Positions 25,150 through 35,870 are shown, counted from the first letter of the stretch. The stretch is DNA of 40,975 bases from Paracoccus marinaquae (GCF_018860165.1 NZ_JAHKNG010000036.1:1-40975), one strand, 5' to 3'. Numbers and translations are program-made. Notes: generated from the sequence alone by a model not told the origin.

Positions 25150-25920
25150 TCAGCCCGCCGCCATGCCCCCGTCGACGGGATATTGCGCTCCGGTGATGAA
25201 CGCGGAATCGTCGGAGGCGAGGAAGAGGACGAGGTTGGCGATATCGAGGCTTTCGCCATAGCGACCCAGCGGGATCGTATCGGAAAGCTGCTGCTTTACT
25301 TCATCGCCGCGACCGGGATTGAAGCCTTCCTCCAGCGACCGCATCATCCGGGTGTTGACCGGCGATGGATGCACGGAATTGACCCGCACGTTGTGGCCCG
25401 CCGCCTCGATCGCAGCCGCGCGCGTCAGGCCGACTACGGCATGTTTCGACGTGATATAGGGCGCGACGTTTGGGCTGCCTTTGAGACCCGCAATGGACGA
25501 CATGTTGATAACGCTTCCCGATTTCCGTCCGATCATCACCGGCAAGACATGCTGCAATCCAAGGAATGCGCCGCGCACGTTGACTGCCATCACGCGGTCG
25601 AAATCCTTGATCTTCTGATCGATCAGTGGCGCGACCTTGCCCTCGATCCCGGCGTTGTTGAAGAACACGTCGATGCGTCCGAATTTCTCGACGGTCTGCG
25701 CGACATATCGTTCGCAATCCTCGACCGACGATACGTCGGCCGCGATTGTCAGCACATCGCCCGAATTTCCAAGATCCCTCGCGGTATGCGACAGATCACT
25801 TTCCCTGAGGTCGACAAGCGCGACCTTGGCACCTTCGCTGAGAAAGAGCCGCGCGGTTTCCAGACCGATACCAGCTGCGCCCCCGGTGATCAGGGCGACT
25901 TTGTCGGCGAGACGTTTCAT
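25150..25920 (-). CDS. Short-chain dehydrogenase/reductase
   Basis: The 256-residue classical SDR has the cofactor loop ALITGGAAGIGLETARL at about 9-25, FNNAGIEG at about 89-96, and SSIAG...YITSKHAV with Ser, Tyr and Lys of the catalytic triad at about 140-160, then NVRVNSVHPSPVNT. Specificity (sugar, acyl or hydroxy-acid) cannot be read. The ATG overlaps the carbamate kinase stop by 4 bp (GGAGATT upstream), so it is cotranscribed with the arginine deiminase genes, where its role is unclear. Confidence 0.85.
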   Translation of the reverse strand: MKRLADKVALITGGAAGIGLETARLFLSEGAKVALVDLRESDLSHTARDLGNSGDVLTIAADVSSVEDCERYVAQTVEKFGRIDVFFNNAGIEGKVAPLIDQKIKDFDRVMAVNVRGAFLGLQHVLPVMIGRKSGSVINMSSIAGLKGSPNVAPYITSKHAVVGLTRAAAIEAAGHNVRVNSVHPSPVNTRMMRSLEEGFNPGRGDEVKQQLSDTIPLGRYGESLDIANLVLFLASDDSAFITGAQYPVDGGMAAG

Positions 25921-26855
25921 CGAGAATCTCCTTTTGATGATTTTGGGGGTGACGAACGAACCTGCGTCCCGGCCGTTCCATCCAGAAGCGCCAGCGCATC
26001 CTCAAGCTGACCGATACCAGCGAGGCCTCCTGCCTCCGCGAAATCGGCCGCTGCCGCCATCTTGGGGCCCATAGAGCCCGCCGCCAGGTCGAGCGCCCGC
26101 GCCTCTGGCGGGGTGAGATGTCGGATGGGCGCCGCATCATCCGTTCCGAAATCCCGGTAGGCCGCATCCACGTCAGTGAGCAGAAGCAGCGCATCCGCCC
26201 CGAGCCGTTGCGCAAGCAGCGCGCTGGCGGCATCCTTGTCGATCACGGCCTCGATCCCGGTCATGCTGCCGTCGGGCAGGCGCAGCACGGGAATGCCCCC
26301 GCCTCCGGTGCAGATCACGATCACACCCTGATCCAGCAGCAGGCGCAGCACACGCAGATCCGGAATGTCCTGCGGCTTTGGCGAAGGCACGACGCGCCGC
26401 CATTTGTCCCCGTCCTGCGCGATGCTCCAACCGGCGGCGGTGGCGCGTGTTTCGGCCTCGTCGCGGGAATAGACCGGGCCGATGAACTTGCTGGGCGCCT
26501 GAAACGCGGGGTCGTCCGCGTGGACCACAACCTGCGTCAGAAGCGTGGCGACCGGAAGCGCATGATCCAGCGCATTCTCCAGTTCCTGCTCGATCATGTA
26601 GCCGATCATGCCGACGGTTTCCGCACCCAGCACGTCGAGAGGAAATGCCTCGTCGGGTTTGTACACCGCCCCCTGAAGCGCCAGCAGCCCGACCTGCGGA
26701 CCGTTGCCGTGGGTCACGACCAGTGTGTGCCCGGCGCGCACGATATTTGCCAGCGCAGCGGACGCAGTCCGGACGTTGGCGCGTTGATTGTCTGCCGTCA
26801 GGGGTTGACCCCGCTGCAGCAGGGCGTTCCCGCCAAGCGCTGCGACCACCAGCAC
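25917..26855 (-). CDS. arcC: Carbamate kinase
   Basis: The 312-residue enzyme makes ATP from carbamoyl phosphate and ADP, the last step of the arginine deiminase pathway. It has AALGGNALLQRGQ at about 5-17, VTHGNGPQVGLLALQ at about 47-61, ICTGGGGIPVLR at about 181-192 and AVIDKDAASALLAQRLGAD at about 204-222, all in the order of the carbamate kinase family. The start is a GTG only 2 bp after the arcB stop. It overlaps the SDR gene. Confidence 0.95.
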   Translation of the reverse strand: MLVVAALGGNALLQRGQPLTADNQRANVRTASAALANIVRAGHTLVVTHGNGPQVGLLALQGAVYKPDEAFPLDVLGAETVGMIGYMIEQELENALDHALPVATLLTQVVVHADDPAFQAPSKFIGPVYSRDEAETRATAAGWSIAQDGDKWRRVVPSPKPQDIPDLRVLRLLLDQGVIVICTGGGGIPVLRLPDGSMTGIEAVIDKDAASALLAQRLGADALLLLTDVDAAYRDFGTDDAAPIRHLTPPEARALDLAAGSMGPKMAAAADFAEAGGLAGIGQLEDALALLDGTAGTQVRSSPPKSSKGDSR

Positions 26856-26857
26856 GG

Positions 26858-27859
26858 CTAGTTAGCCAATGTGGCGACAAGGATCGCCTTGATGGTGTGT
26901 AGCCGGTTCTCGGCCTGATCAAAGACTATGGAGGCCGGGCTTTCGAACACCTCTTCGGTCACTTCCATCGCCGTGATGTCGAAATGTTTTGCGATGTCGG
27001 CACCGACCTCAGTCTCGGCGTTGTGGAAGGCGGGCAGGCAGTGCATGAACTTGGTCTGCGGATTGCCGGTCTGCGCCATCACGTCCGAGTTGACCTGATA
27101 GGGCAGAAGTTGGCGGATACGTTCTTCCCATTTGTCCTTGGATTCACCCATCGACAGCCAGACATCGGTGTAGATGAAATCGGCCCCTTTCACCGCCTCG
27201 CCCACCTCTTCGGTGATGGTGATGCGCGCGCCGGTGGTCTCTGCGATCCGGTGCGCTTCGTCCTGAATGGCTGGATCGGGCCAACAGGCCTTTGGCCCGC
27301 ACAGACGCACGTCCATACCCATTTTGGCGCCGCCGATCAGCAGGCTGTCGCCCATGTTGTTGCCCGCATCCCCCAGAAACGCATAGGCAATCTGACCCAG
27401 CGGTTTGTCGGAATGCTCTGACATGGTGAGGAAATCGGCGAGGATCTGCGTGGGGTGGAATTCGTCCGTCAGACCGTTATAGACCGGCACCCCGGCATAC
27501 TGCGCCAGCGTCTCGACGATGGGATGACCGAAGCCGCGATATTCGATCGCGTCATAGACCCGGCCCAGCACGCGGGCGGTGTCCTTCACGGTCTCCTTCT
27601 TGCCCAGATGCGACCCCGACGGCCCCAGATAGGTGACATGGGCGCCCTGATCGTGGGCGGCCACCTCGAAGCCGACGCGCGTGCGGGTGCTGTCCTTTTC
27701 AAAGATCAGCGCGATTTCCTTGCCGGTCAGGCGCGGCACTTCGTAGCCACCGTATTTCGCCGCCTTCAGGTCGGCGGAGAGTTTCAGCAGAAAGCCGATT
27801 TCCTGCGGGCTGAAGTCGCGCAGCGCAAGAAAATGGCGGTTTCGTAGATTGTAGGACAT
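26858..27859 (-). CDS. arcB: Ornithine carbamoyltransferase, catabolic type
   Basis: The 333-residue enzyme splits citrulline with phosphate into ornithine and carbamoyl phosphate. It has the carbamoyl phosphate loop [13 protein letters not shown] at about 53-65, [14 protein letters not shown], and the substrate site MHCLPAFHN near the C-terminus. Its length and position between arcA and arcC point to the catabolic enzyme. The ATG at 27859 with AAGGAAA upstream is preferred to an in-frame codon at 27910. Confidence 0.95.
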   Translation of the reverse strand: MSYNLRNRHFLALRDFSPQEIGFLLKLSADLKAAKYGGYEVPRLTGKEIALIFEKDSTRTRVGFEVAAHDQGAHVTYLGPSGSHLGKKETVKDTARVLGRVYDAIEYRGFGHPIVETLAQYAGVPVYNGLTDEFHPTQILADFLTMSEHSDKPLGQIAYAFLGDAGNNMGDSLLIGGAKMGMDVRLCGPKACWPDPAIQDEAHRIAETTGARITITEEVGEAVKGADFIYTDVWLSMGESKDKWEERIRQLLPYQVNSDVMAQTGNPQTKFMHCLPAFHNAETEVGADIAKHFDITAMEVTEEVFESPASIVFDQAENRLHTIKAILVATLAN

Positions 27860-27873
27860 GGGGTTTCCTTTTG

Positions 27874-29100
27874 TCAGATTGCGTCGCGGATGGTGGGGCA
27901 GCTCATGCAATGGCTTCCACCCCTGCCCCGGCCCAGTTCGGCACCGGCAATGGCCAGAACTTCGATCCCGGCGTCCTTCAGCGCGGCGTTGGTGTCATCA
28001 TTGCGGTCATAGCCGATGACAACACCGGGCCGCAGCGCCAGCACGTTGTTGCCGTCATTCCACTGCTCGCGCGACTGCTCGGCCAGATCGCTGCCGCCGG
28101 TCGGGACCAGATGCAGTTTCTTGAAACCCAATATCTCGGCGGTGATTTCGAAAAGATGCCGGGCGTCGCGCCGGATATCGAGCGCGGCACCGGCCGACCC
28201 GGGACGCAGGTCATAGCAGGTGATCGCGTCAGCCACCTCCTTGAACGTCGTCACGACATCGTTGCCGCAATGGGTGAATACCGTGTCCAGATGCATTGCC
28301 GCCCGCGACCGGGGCATCTGGCAGGCGATGACGCGCGTCACGTCACCCCCCAGAAACAACGCCTCGGCCAACTGACCCACCGCCTGCGGAGACGAGCGTT
28401 CGCCCATACCGACCATCACGACGCCATGGCCGATGGGCATGATATCGCCCCCTTCCAGCGTAGCCGCGCCAAATTCGCGCGTCGGATCGCCGAACCAGAC
28501 ACGCGCATCTGCGAACTTGGGGTGGAACCGATAAACGGCGGCCATCAACAGCGTTTCGGGCCGCCGTGCCGGCCAGTACATCGGGTTCAGAGAGACGCCG
28601 CCATAGACCCAGGCGGAATTGTCCCGCGTGAAGATGAAATTGGGCAGCGGTGGCAAAACAAAGCCGTTGAGGCCGAGATAGCTGCCGAACATGCCCGACG
28701 GGGTGAAAGGAAGATCGTCGACGGTGATCCCACCAACGAGAAAACGGGCGAGTTCCACGCCCGGCAGTGCCTCCATCCAGGCGCGCAGGTCGTCACGCAT
28801 CCCCACGCCCACATCATTGCGGGTGATCCGGTGGTCGAGCACCCAGGTGCGCGCCTCCTTGATGTCCAGCGTCTCGGCGAGCAGCGCCATGGCATCCAGG
28901 ACCTCGATGCCCTCGCCGCGCATGATGTCGGCAAAGACGGCATGGTCCTTGATCGCCTGCTTGACCCAAAACACATCATCGAACAGTAGATCGGCGCAGT
29001 TTTCGGGGGTCAGGCGGCGGTGGGCAAGTCCGGGCGGCGACACGATCACCTGCCGCAATTGCCCTGTTTCCGAATGTACGCCGAGTTTCAGTTCAGACAT
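27874..29100 (-). CDS. arcA: Arginine deiminase
   Basis: The 408-residue enzyme hydrolyses arginine to citrulline and ammonia. It has [15 protein letters not shown] at about 153-167, [30 protein letters not shown], and the C-terminal [13 protein letters not shown], with the nucleophile at Cys398. AGGAGTT lies 6 nt before the ATG. It lies 14 bp before arcB and 24 bp after the YfcC-type carrier. Confidence 0.97.
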   Translation of the reverse strand: MSELKLGVHSETGQLRQVIVSPPGLAHRRLTPENCADLLFDDVFWVKQAIKDHAVFADIMRGEGIEVLDAMALLAETLDIKEARTWVLDHRITRNDVGVGMRDDLRAWMEALPGVELARFLVGGITVDDLPFTPSGMFGSYLGLNGFVLPPLPNFIFTRDNSAWVYGGVSLNPMYWPARRPETLLMAAVYRFHPKFADARVWFGDPTREFGAATLEGGDIMPIGHGVVMVGMGERSSPQAVGQLAEALFLGGDVTRVIACQMPRSRAAMHLDTVFTHCGNDVVTTFKEVADAITCYDLRPGSAGAALDIRRDARHLFEITAEILGFKKLHLVPTGGSDLAEQSREQWNDGNNVLALRPGVVIGYDRNDDTNAALKDAGIEVLAIAGAELGRGRGGSHCMSCPTIRDAI

Positions 29101-29124
29101 CTGCGGTAACTCCTATGTATTCAG

Positions 29125-30573
29125 TCAAAGAATGGCGGCCAAGCTGATGCTGGCCGAGATGAAGACGACGAGGATCAGCAGTAATGGCCATACGAAGACA
29201 ACCCACCGATCAAACGATACGCGTCCGATCGCCAGACCGCCGATCACCACTGCGGATGTGGGCGTGATCAGGTTCACCAGCCCGCTTGCGGATTGATAGG
29301 CCGTCACCACAAGGTCGCGACCGACGCCCGCAAAATCCCCCAGTGGGGCGAGGATGGGCATCGACAGAACCGCCAGTCCGGAAGATGAAGGTACGAGGAA
29401 GCTCATCCCGATCTCAATCCAGAGCATCAGGTTGATGAACGCGATTTCCGGCAGGCCGCCGAGGGTGTCGGCCGCGCTGTTGAGGATGGTATCGGCGATC
29501 AGGCCCTGTTCCATGATGACGACGATGCCGCGCGCCAGCCCGATCACCAGCGCCACGCCCAGCAGATCCCTGGCGCCGTCGACAAAGGCCGAGGTCAGTT
29601 TCTTCTCGCCCAATCGCGCGACAACCCCGACGACGATGGCCATGCCGAAGAACAGCGCCCCCATCCGGGCCATCCACCAGCCCTGGCTCGACACGCCCCA
29701 GATCATGACGGCAAAGGTGGCGAAGAACAGGAGCAGAACCAGCTTCTGGGTGCCGGTCAGCTTCGGCTCGCTGAATTCCGCGTCCGTCTCTTTCAGGAAA
29801 AACCGCCGGTCGCTTTCGCGTTGCGCCGCGACGACGGATCGCGCCGGGTCCGCCTTGACCCTGGAGGCGTAGCGCATGACATAGGCAATGCAGATCGCGA
29901 GGCCGCCCAGCAGGATGACCAGCCGCAAGGCGATGCCTTCGGTGAACGGAATGCCCGCCGCGTTGGAGGCGATCACCGTGGCGAAAGGGTTGATCGTCGA
30001 GCCCAGCGTGCCGATGCCCGCGCCGATCAGGATGATCGCCACGCCGGTCACGGAATCGTATCCCGCGGCGATGACCACCGGGATCAGCAGCGCGTAGAAG
30101 GCCAGCGTTTCCTCGGCCATGCCGTAGGTCGTTCCGCCCAGGGCGAAGAGCGACATAAGGATCGGGATCATCCAGATCTCGCGGCCCTTCAGGCGGACCA
30201 TCGCCGCCTGGATCCCCGTGTCGATCGCATTTGTCGCGTTTACCACCCCCAGAAAACCGCCCAGGAGCAGCACGAACAGCGCCACGTCGATGGCATTGGC
30301 GGCATAGCTGTCGGGGTCATAGAACCCGGCGACAGGTGCCAGCATGACATCCACGAAGCCCTGCGGATTGGCTTCGACCGTCTGATAGGTGCCCGGCACC
30401 GCGATCTCGCGCCCGACCTCTTCATTCATCGCGCGGTCGTACTGCCCGGCAGGGATGATCCAGGTCAGGGCCGCAACGGCGATGATCAGCAGAAAAAGGA
30501 TGGAATAGGCGGTGGGAAATCGTGCTGCCAGTCCGCTCCCGTCGGGCTTCTTGTCTGTAGATGTATCAGTCAT
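29125..30573 (-). CDS. YfcC-family carrier, possible arginine/ornithine exchanger
   Basis: The 482-residue membrane protein belongs to the YfcC/DcuC-type carriers: ILFLLIIAVAALTWIIPAGQY near the N-terminus, LLGGFLGVVNATNAIDTGI, GTTYGMAEETLAFYALLIPV, and the helix NLMLWIEIGMSFLVPSSSGL-like segment toward the C-terminus. Proteins of this family next to arc genes are inferred to exchange arginine and ornithine; this is by position, not by a known residue. The ATG at 30573 has GGGAGG 5 nt upstream and is preferred to the ATG at 30594. It follows the ATPase stop by 17 bp. Confidence 0.85.
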   Translation of the reverse strand: MTDTSTDKKPDGSGLAARFPTAYSILFLLIIAVAALTWIIPAGQYDRAMNEEVGREIAVPGTYQTVEANPQGFVDVMLAPVAGFYDPDSYAANAIDVALFVLLLGGFLGVVNATNAIDTGIQAAMVRLKGREIWMIPILMSLFALGGTTYGMAEETLAFYALLIPVVIAAGYDSVTGVAIILIGAGIGTLGSTINPFATVIASNAAGIPFTEGIALRLVILLGGLAICIAYVMRYASRVKADPARSVVAAQRESDRRFFLKETDAEFSEPKLTGTQKLVLLLFFATFAVMIWGVSSQGWWMARMGALFFGMAIVVGVVARLGEKKLTSAFVDGARDLLGVALVIGLARGIVVIMEQGLIADTILNSAADTLGGLPEIAFINLMLWIEIGMSFLVPSSSGLAVLSMPILAPLGDFAGVGRDLVVTAYQSASGLVNLITPTSAVVIGGLAIGRVSFDRWVVFVWPLLLILVVFISASISLAAIL

Positions 30574-30590
30574 CGTGGCCTCCCCTTCAT

Positions 30591-32975
30591 TCAATGCGTT
30601 TGGTGTGTTTGTGGTGTGGAACCCGGCTCCAGGATGGTTTCAGAATCCACCGGGTTCCGCCGATCACCTGCGCCGCCTTGGCCTTCGCTGATCCCTTCCA
30701 GCCGCGTCCGCTTGAGCAGCAGCGCGTTGACCGCGACCAGCGCCGAGCTGCCCGACATGGCAATTGCGGCGACGGCAGGGCTGATGATCAGCGGGTAGAA
30801 CACGCCCGCTGCAGCGGGGAAGGCGATCACGTTGTAGGCCACCGCCCAGAACAGGTTCTGGTGCATCTTGCGCAGGGTGGCGCGCGACAGCTCGATCGCG
30901 CCCACGACATCGTAGGGATCGCTTTTCATCAGCACGACATCGGCGCTTTCCATCGCCACATCCGTGCCCGCGCCGATGGCAAAGCCGACATCGGCCTGGG
31001 TCAGCGCGGGCGCGTCATTGACGCCGTCGCCGACCATGCCCACCTTCTTGCCCTTGGCCTGAAGCTCCTTGACCTTCTCGGCCTTCTGACCGGGCAGCAC
31101 GTCGGCCAGCACCATGTCGATGCCCAACTCGGCCGCGATCCGCCGCGCCGTGCCCTCGTTGTCGCCGGTCAGCATCGCCACCTCGACGCCGCGTTCGCGC
31201 AGCTTGGCCACGGCGGCCATGGCGCTTGGGCGCGGTGCATCGGCGATGGCGATCAGCCCGAGCATCCGCCCGCCCTTCGCCACATGCACCACGGTGCGGC
31301 CCTCGCCCTTCAGGCGCTCGGCTTCGGCATCCAGCGCGCCAAGGTCGATGCCTTGCTCGTCCATCAGCCGGCGGTTGCCGACCAGCACTGGCTCGCCCGC
31401 GATCTCGGCGCGTGCGCCGCGGCCTTCAAGGTTCTCGAAGCCGGCCATCTGCGGCACATCGAGCCCCTCGGCGCGCTGGACGATGGCCAGCGCCAAGGGG
31501 TGATCCGATCCGCGATCGACAGAGGCCGCGGCGCGCAGCGCATCATCCTCGGTACTCCCGTCGGCCGCGACGAGTTCGACAACGCGCGGCTCGCCCATCG
31601 TCAGCGTGCCGGTCTTGTCGAAGACGATCACGTCGAGCTTGGTCGCATCCTCGAGCGCCCCGGCATTCTTGAACAGGATGCCGTGCTGCGCCCCCAACCC
31701 GGTGCCCACCATGACAGCCATTGGCGTGGCCAGCCCAAGCGCATCCGGGCAGGCGATGACGAAAACGGTGATCGTCAGTGTAAGCGCGAACAGCAGCGGC
31801 GATCCGATCCACCAGAACCAGACCGCGAAGGTGGCCAGCCCGATCACGATGGCGATGAGGACCAGCCATTGCGACGCCCGGTCGGCCAGAAGCTGTGCCG
31901 GTGCCTTCGAGTTCTGCGCCTCCTGCACCAGCTTGACGATCTGAGCCAGCGCGGTGTCGGCGCCGACCTTGGTGGCGCGGTAGCGGAACGTGCCGGTCTT
32001 ATTGATCGTGGCGCCGATGACGGTATCGCCCAAGCTCTTGTTCACCGGCATCGACTCGCCCGTCAGCATCGACTCGTCGACCAGCGAAGATCCTTCCAAA
32101 ACCTCGCCGTCCACCGGAATCTTGTTTCCCGGGCGGATCACCACCGTTTCGCCCTGAAGCACTTCGGAGGTCGGCACCTCGGTCTCCTGCCCGTCGCGGA
32201 TCACCGTGGCCATCGGCGGCGCGAGATCGAGCAGCGCCCGGATCGCCGCAGAGGCACCGGCGCGCGCCCGCATTTCCAGCCAGTGGCCCAACAGGATGAA
32301 GACCAGCAGCACCGCGACCGCCTCGTAGAACTGCACGCCGGGAAAGAAGAAGGTCGAGCCGACGCTGAACACATATCCGGTGCCGACCGACAGCACGACG
32401 AGCACGGCCATGTTGAGGATGCCGTTCTTCAGCGCCCGCCAAGCGGCTACGAAAAACGGCCAACTGGGCCAGACGATGCCCGCGCTGCCGAGGAAGAACA
32501 GCCAAAGGTCCAGCCTCAGGCCGAAAGGCGGCACCGGGGGCGTGAACATGCCGCCCATCGGCGAGTAGATGAAGATCGGGATGGTAAAGAGCAGCGCCAC
32601 CCAGAACCGGTTGCGCATGTCGCGGACCATGTCGGCCATCTCCATGCCGCCGCCGTGACCCATCTCATGGGCCATCGCGTCCTTGGCAACGGGCCCTGTC
32701 GCGCCATGCGCCGCGTGGTCTTCATGGCCGGTGTGGTCCATCTGGCAGATATGGTTCGGCATACGCTCTCCGGCGCAGTGAAAGCCGCAGGCGTCGATCG
32801 CCTTGCGCAGCGCCTCCTCGTTCACCACCGTTTCGTCGTACTGCACTGTCACACTGGCAGACGCAGGGTTCGCTTCCGCCCGGTGAACGCCGTCGAGGGC
32901 GGATACATGACGTTCGACCGCGAGATGATCGAGTTCCTCGAACAATCCGCGGACCTCAAGGGTCAAGGTTTTCAA
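30591..32975 (-). CDS. P1B-type heavy-metal (copper-type) ATPase with CPD motif
   Basis: The 794-residue pump has TGES at 305-308, the ion site [13 protein letters not shown] at about 407-419, DKTGT at 453-457 with the phosphorylated Asp, and the GDGVNDAP hinge. The usual copper motif CPC is CPD here. The N-terminus has an HMA-like fold (about 1-68) without the usual CxxC; a CGFHC stands at its end (63-67), followed by a His-rich linker [11 protein letters not shown] with further Cys. A metal-specificity change is possible. It is the first gene upstream of the YfcC-arcABC run. Copper or a related soft metal is the likely substrate. Confidence 0.85.
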   Translation of the reverse strand: MKTLTLEVRGLFEELDHLAVERHVSALDGVHRAEANPASASVTVQYDETVVNEEALRKAIDACGFHCAGERMPNHICQMDHTGHEDHAAHGATGPVAKDAMAHEMGHGGGMEMADMVRDMRNRFWVALLFTIPIFIYSPMGGMFTPPVPPFGLRLDLWLFFLGSAGIVWPSWPFFVAAWRALKNGILNMAVLVVLSVGTGYVFSVGSTFFFPGVQFYEAVAVLLVFILLGHWLEMRARAGASAAIRALLDLAPPMATVIRDGQETEVPTSEVLQGETVVIRPGNKIPVDGEVLEGSSLVDESMLTGESMPVNKSLGDTVIGATINKTGTFRYRATKVGADTALAQIVKLVQEAQNSKAPAQLLADRASQWLVLIAIVIGLATFAVWFWWIGSPLLFALTLTITVFVIACPDALGLATPMAVMVGTGLGAQHGILFKNAGALEDATKLDVIVFDKTGTLTMGEPRVVELVAADGSTEDDALRAAASVDRGSDHPLALAIVQRAEGLDVPQMAGFENLEGRGARAEIAGEPVLVGNRRLMDEQGIDLGALDAEAERLKGEGRTVVHVAKGGRMLGLIAIADAPRPSAMAAVAKLRERGVEVAMLTGDNEGTARRIAAELGIDMVLADVLPGQKAEKVKELQAKGKKVGMVGDGVNDAPALTQADVGFAIGAGTDVAMESADVVLMKSDPYDVVGAIELSRATLRKMHQNLFWAVAYNVIAFPAAAGVFYPLIISPAVAAIAMSGSSALVAVNALLLKRTRLEGISEGQGGAGDRRNPVDSETILEPGSTPQTHQTH

Positions 32976-33216
32976 TGCTGGCTCCTGTCGATTAATCCTT
33001 GCGGTCGCGAAGGACCATCAGGGGAATAGACGTTGCCAGGCATCGGACGTTACAGTGTCCGGCGAAAATCTTCGCAGGCACTGCCGCTGGTGTCACCCAT
33101 GAGACGGTAACGCTTTACGTCCACTCGCGTCAGTATTTCCGTATGGCGCGCACTGGCGCAGGGTCGGGCAGCCTGGGACCAACCAATTGACGAAAAGCCA
33201 AATTGCGGAGTTTGAA
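32976..33216. promoter_or_regulatory. Divergent promoter region between the ATPase and patatin genes
   Basis: This 241-bp gap separates two outward-facing genes and should hold both promoters. I looked for an FNR box and a CueR-type operator and found no convincing one. Confidence 0.35.
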
Positions 33217-34086
33217 TTGAGCAGCATGACCAAAGCGAGCACTGCAACCCACAAGTGCTTTGCCCTCGTGCTAAGTGGCGGCGGGGCAAGGGGCCTCTCG
33301 CATGCTGGCGTACTCAGAGCTTTGATCGCCAGGGGCTACATCCCAAGCGCCGTCGTGGGCGTGTCGATGGGCGCGGTTGTCGGTGCTACGTATGCTCTTA
33401 ATGACAAATGGTACGACGCACTCGTGGGCATGGATACCAGCGGGTTTCCGGCAACACCGGACTTTCGCGTGCCTGGAATGGCTGCAAGGATCAGGGGAAT
33501 GCGGCTTGCTTTGCTTGCCGCGCGGGACATGTATTTTGGCTGGGGATCAGGCGCGCGCACCGAGACCTGGGGCCGCAGTGTCCTGTCCGGCCTGACCAAG
33601 GGCAAGAACCTGCAGGACGGCCGCATCCCGGCTTTTGTCTGTGCAACCGACATGCTGTCTGGCCAACGCGTGGTATTCGGCAAGGGAGATGCCACTGATT
33701 ATGTCTATTCAAGCGCGGCGCTGGCCGGAATACTGCCGCCCCTTGTCGATGATCCGTATGTACTGATGGACGGAGCCTATTCCGATATCGCGCCGGTGGA
33801 CGTCGCCAGGGCCACCGGCGCGGAAGTCGTGATCGCTGTGGATCCCAGCCAGCGCGAAAACGCGACTGGCCCGAAAAACGGCTTGCAGGCGATGATGCGA
33901 TCCATCGAGGTCTGCCAGTATGAACATGCGCGACTGCGTTTTGAGCAAGCGGATTTTGTGATCCGACCCGCTTTCAGCCAGACCATCGGCACACTGGAAT
34001 TCCGGCAAAAGCGTCATTGTATTGCGGCAGGCGCCGTGGCGACCCGCCGCGCATATAACGACATCAGCATGCTGCTCGCCCCCTGA
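33217..34086 (+). CDS. Patatin-like phospholipase
   Basis: The 289-residue protein has the patatin marks: the oxyanion loop SGGGARGLSHAGVLRAL at about 20-36, the nucleophile elbow GVSMGAVVG (Ser50) at about 48-56, and the catalytic Asp in LMDGAYSDI (Asp185). These enzymes are lipid acyl hydrolases. The start is uncertain: GGAG lies 6 nt before a TTG at 33217, whereas the ATG at 33226 is 15 nt from it. It is divergent from the ATPase operon and isolated from other lipid genes. Confidence 0.85.
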   Translation: MSSMTKASTATHKCFALVLSGGGARGLSHAGVLRALIARGYIPSAVVGVSMGAVVGATYALNDKWYDALVGMDTSGFPATPDFRVPGMAARIRGMRLALLAARDMYFGWGSGARTETWGRSVLSGLTKGKNLQDGRIPAFVCATDMLSGQRVVFGKGDATDYVYSSAALAGILPPLVDDPYVLMDGAYSDIAPVDVARATGAEVVIAVDPSQRENATGPKNGLQAMMRSIEVCQYEHARLRFEQADFVIRPAFSQTIGTLEFRQKRHCIAAGAVATRRAYNDISMLLAP

Positions 34087-34151
34087 TCGGCGAGTTGCCC
34101 CCGACGTGCGATTGCGCTCAGTTGCAGTCACCCAGGAAACATCCCTGCAAG

Positions 34152-34979
34152 CTACCCCATGAGCAGCGTGATCGGCGCGGTCGCGCCCAACACGATCATC
34201 AGCGGCGGCGCCGGGGCGGCGCTGTCCTGTCCGGACTCTCGCGGCTGACACATCGGCACCACGATGCGCAGGTAGGCCGCCAGCGCCAGCACGCTGTTGA
34301 GAATGCCGATCACCGCCAGCCACAGATAGCCCGCCTCGATCGCCGTACCGAAGAGCAGCACCTTGCCGAAAAAGCAGAAAAGCGGCGGAATGCCCGTCAT
34401 TGACAGCAGGAACACCACCATCGCTACGCCGATCACAGGGCGCGCGCGGCCGAAGCCCCGGAAGTCGTCAAGGCTGCGTCCGGCGACCATGATCACCGCG
34501 AAGGCGCCGAGATTCATCGCCACATAGGCCGCGCTGAACACGATCACCGAGGGCAGCGCCAGCAAGCCTGGCCCCAGATCCACGATCCCCATCATGAAAT
34601 AACCCGCCTGCGCCATCGACGAATAGGCCAGCAGGCGCACCTCGTTGCTTTGCACCAGCGCCGCCAGGTAGCCGCACGTCATCGTCATGGCGGCGATTAG
34701 CGCGACCACCATCGGCCAGGTAGTACCGACCGGTAGGTCGCGCAAGATCTGCGCGAAGGCGAAGATTGCCGCGACCTTGGTAATTACCGACAGATAGGCG
34801 GCCACGGACACCGGCGCGCCGTCATAGGCGTCGGGTGCCCAAAACTGGAACGGCACCAGCGCCGCCTTGTAGCCCAGCCCGATCAGCACCGCGGTCAGCC
34901 CGGCCAGCGCGATCAGCGTCCTGCCCGCCAGCCGGCCCAGCTCGGAAAAGAGCGTCGAGCCGGCACCGCCGTACGAGAT
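34152..34979 (-). pseudogene. nuoN: nuoN fragment (NADH-quinone oxidoreductase subunit N), 5'-truncated
   Basis: The frame encodes the C-terminal part of complex I subunit N: GYKAALVPFQFWAPDAYDGAP with VAAYLSVITKVAA, MTCGYLAALVQSNEVRLLAY with SSMAQAGYFMMG, and SMTGIPPLFCFFGKVLLF. Homology begins at about 34979 (ISYGGAGSTLF) and the preceding sequence is unrelated, with a stop at 35016-35018. About the first third of the protein is missing, and no start codon with context is seen. It is an end of a lost gene, probably from a rearrangement. nuoA on the + strand lies 5 kb away. Confidence 0.8.
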
Positions 34980-35183
34980 GGACCAGCCGGAGACCCGGCG
35001 TTCAATCGTGCCGCTTTAGCCTCTGCGCCCGCGTGACTGCCGCGGCGACGCGGAGCAGGCCTTCCGCCTCCTGTTTTTGGGGGGAGCCGGACCAATCCTG
35101 CGGCTGACGATTTGCATTCTTTTCAAGGCTGTAGAAGTCGCTTACGTTTGGAAACAGAGAGTAGGCCTGAAAAGGAAAATGCC

Positions 35184-35870
35184 ATGTGCCTGTCGGCCCA
35201 AGTCAGTTTTGCTGCAAGCGTTTTCCTTGTCGGGGGTGGGGCCGCCATTTCAATCGTGGCCTTCCAGCGCAACAAACGCTATCTCCCGCTTGCATTGATG
35301 CCGCTTTTCGCAGGTCTTCAGCAATTCACTGAGGGTTTCGTGTGGGTTGGCATGAACGGAAATGATCCCCTGACGGTCTTGTGGGGGGCAATGGGGTTCA
35401 TCTTCTTCACGTGGTTCATGTGGCCGATATGGGTTCCCTTCTCGGTTTATGTGCTGGAGCCGGACGACAGTCCGCGCAAGCGATTGTTCCGCCTCATGGC
35501 GCTGATCGGACTGGCCTTCGGCCTGCTGCTATACATCCCGCACGGGCTCAACAGCGACATGGTTGTGGTAGAGATCAACAACCAGTCGCTGGCCTATGAA
35601 AAATCCATGTGGCTCGATTTCATGATGCCGCGGTGGTTGACCAACACGATCTACGTGACCCTCATCACCCTGCCGCCGGCCCTGTCGCACTACAAACATG
35701 TGCGCCATTTCGCCTTGACGCTGGTGGCGGTGATCGTGGTCGATATTGCTTTCCTGCAATATGCCTACATCTCTTTCTTCTGCCTGCTGGCAGGACTTGC
35801 GACGCTGCATCTGGTCTACATCATCCTGACAAATAAGTGCGCCCGTGAATGTCCTGAACTGTTTGCCTAA
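35184..35870 (+). CDS. DUF6629-like multi-pass membrane protein
   Basis: The 228-residue protein begins MCLSAQVSFAASVFLVGGGAA and has about seven hydrophobic helices with QQFTEGFVWVG at about 51-61. It resembles DUF6629 proteins, as I remember them, of unknown function. AAAAGGAAAA precedes the ATG at 35184; the upstream part of the frame is not conserved. The 3' end is followed by 186 bp without a gene before the IS5 element. Confidence 0.6.
   Translation: MCLSAQVSFAASVFLVGGGAAISIVAFQRNKRYLPLALMPLFAGLQQFTEGFVWVGMNGNDPLTVLWGAMGFIFFTWFMWPIWVPFSVYVLEPDDSPRKRLFRLMALIGLAFGLLLYIPHGLNSDMVVVEINNQSLAYEKSMWLDFMMPRWLTNTIYVTLITLPPALSHYKHVRHFALTLVAVIVVDIAFLQYAYISFFCLLAGLATLHLVYIILTNKCARECPELFA

Noticed and set aside
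30561..33029. Very long open frame on the + strand opposite the P1B ATPase
   Set aside because: It is the antisense of a clear ATPase gene; the predicted protein is rich in His, Arg and Asp with no domain, as expected from GC-rich codon bias.
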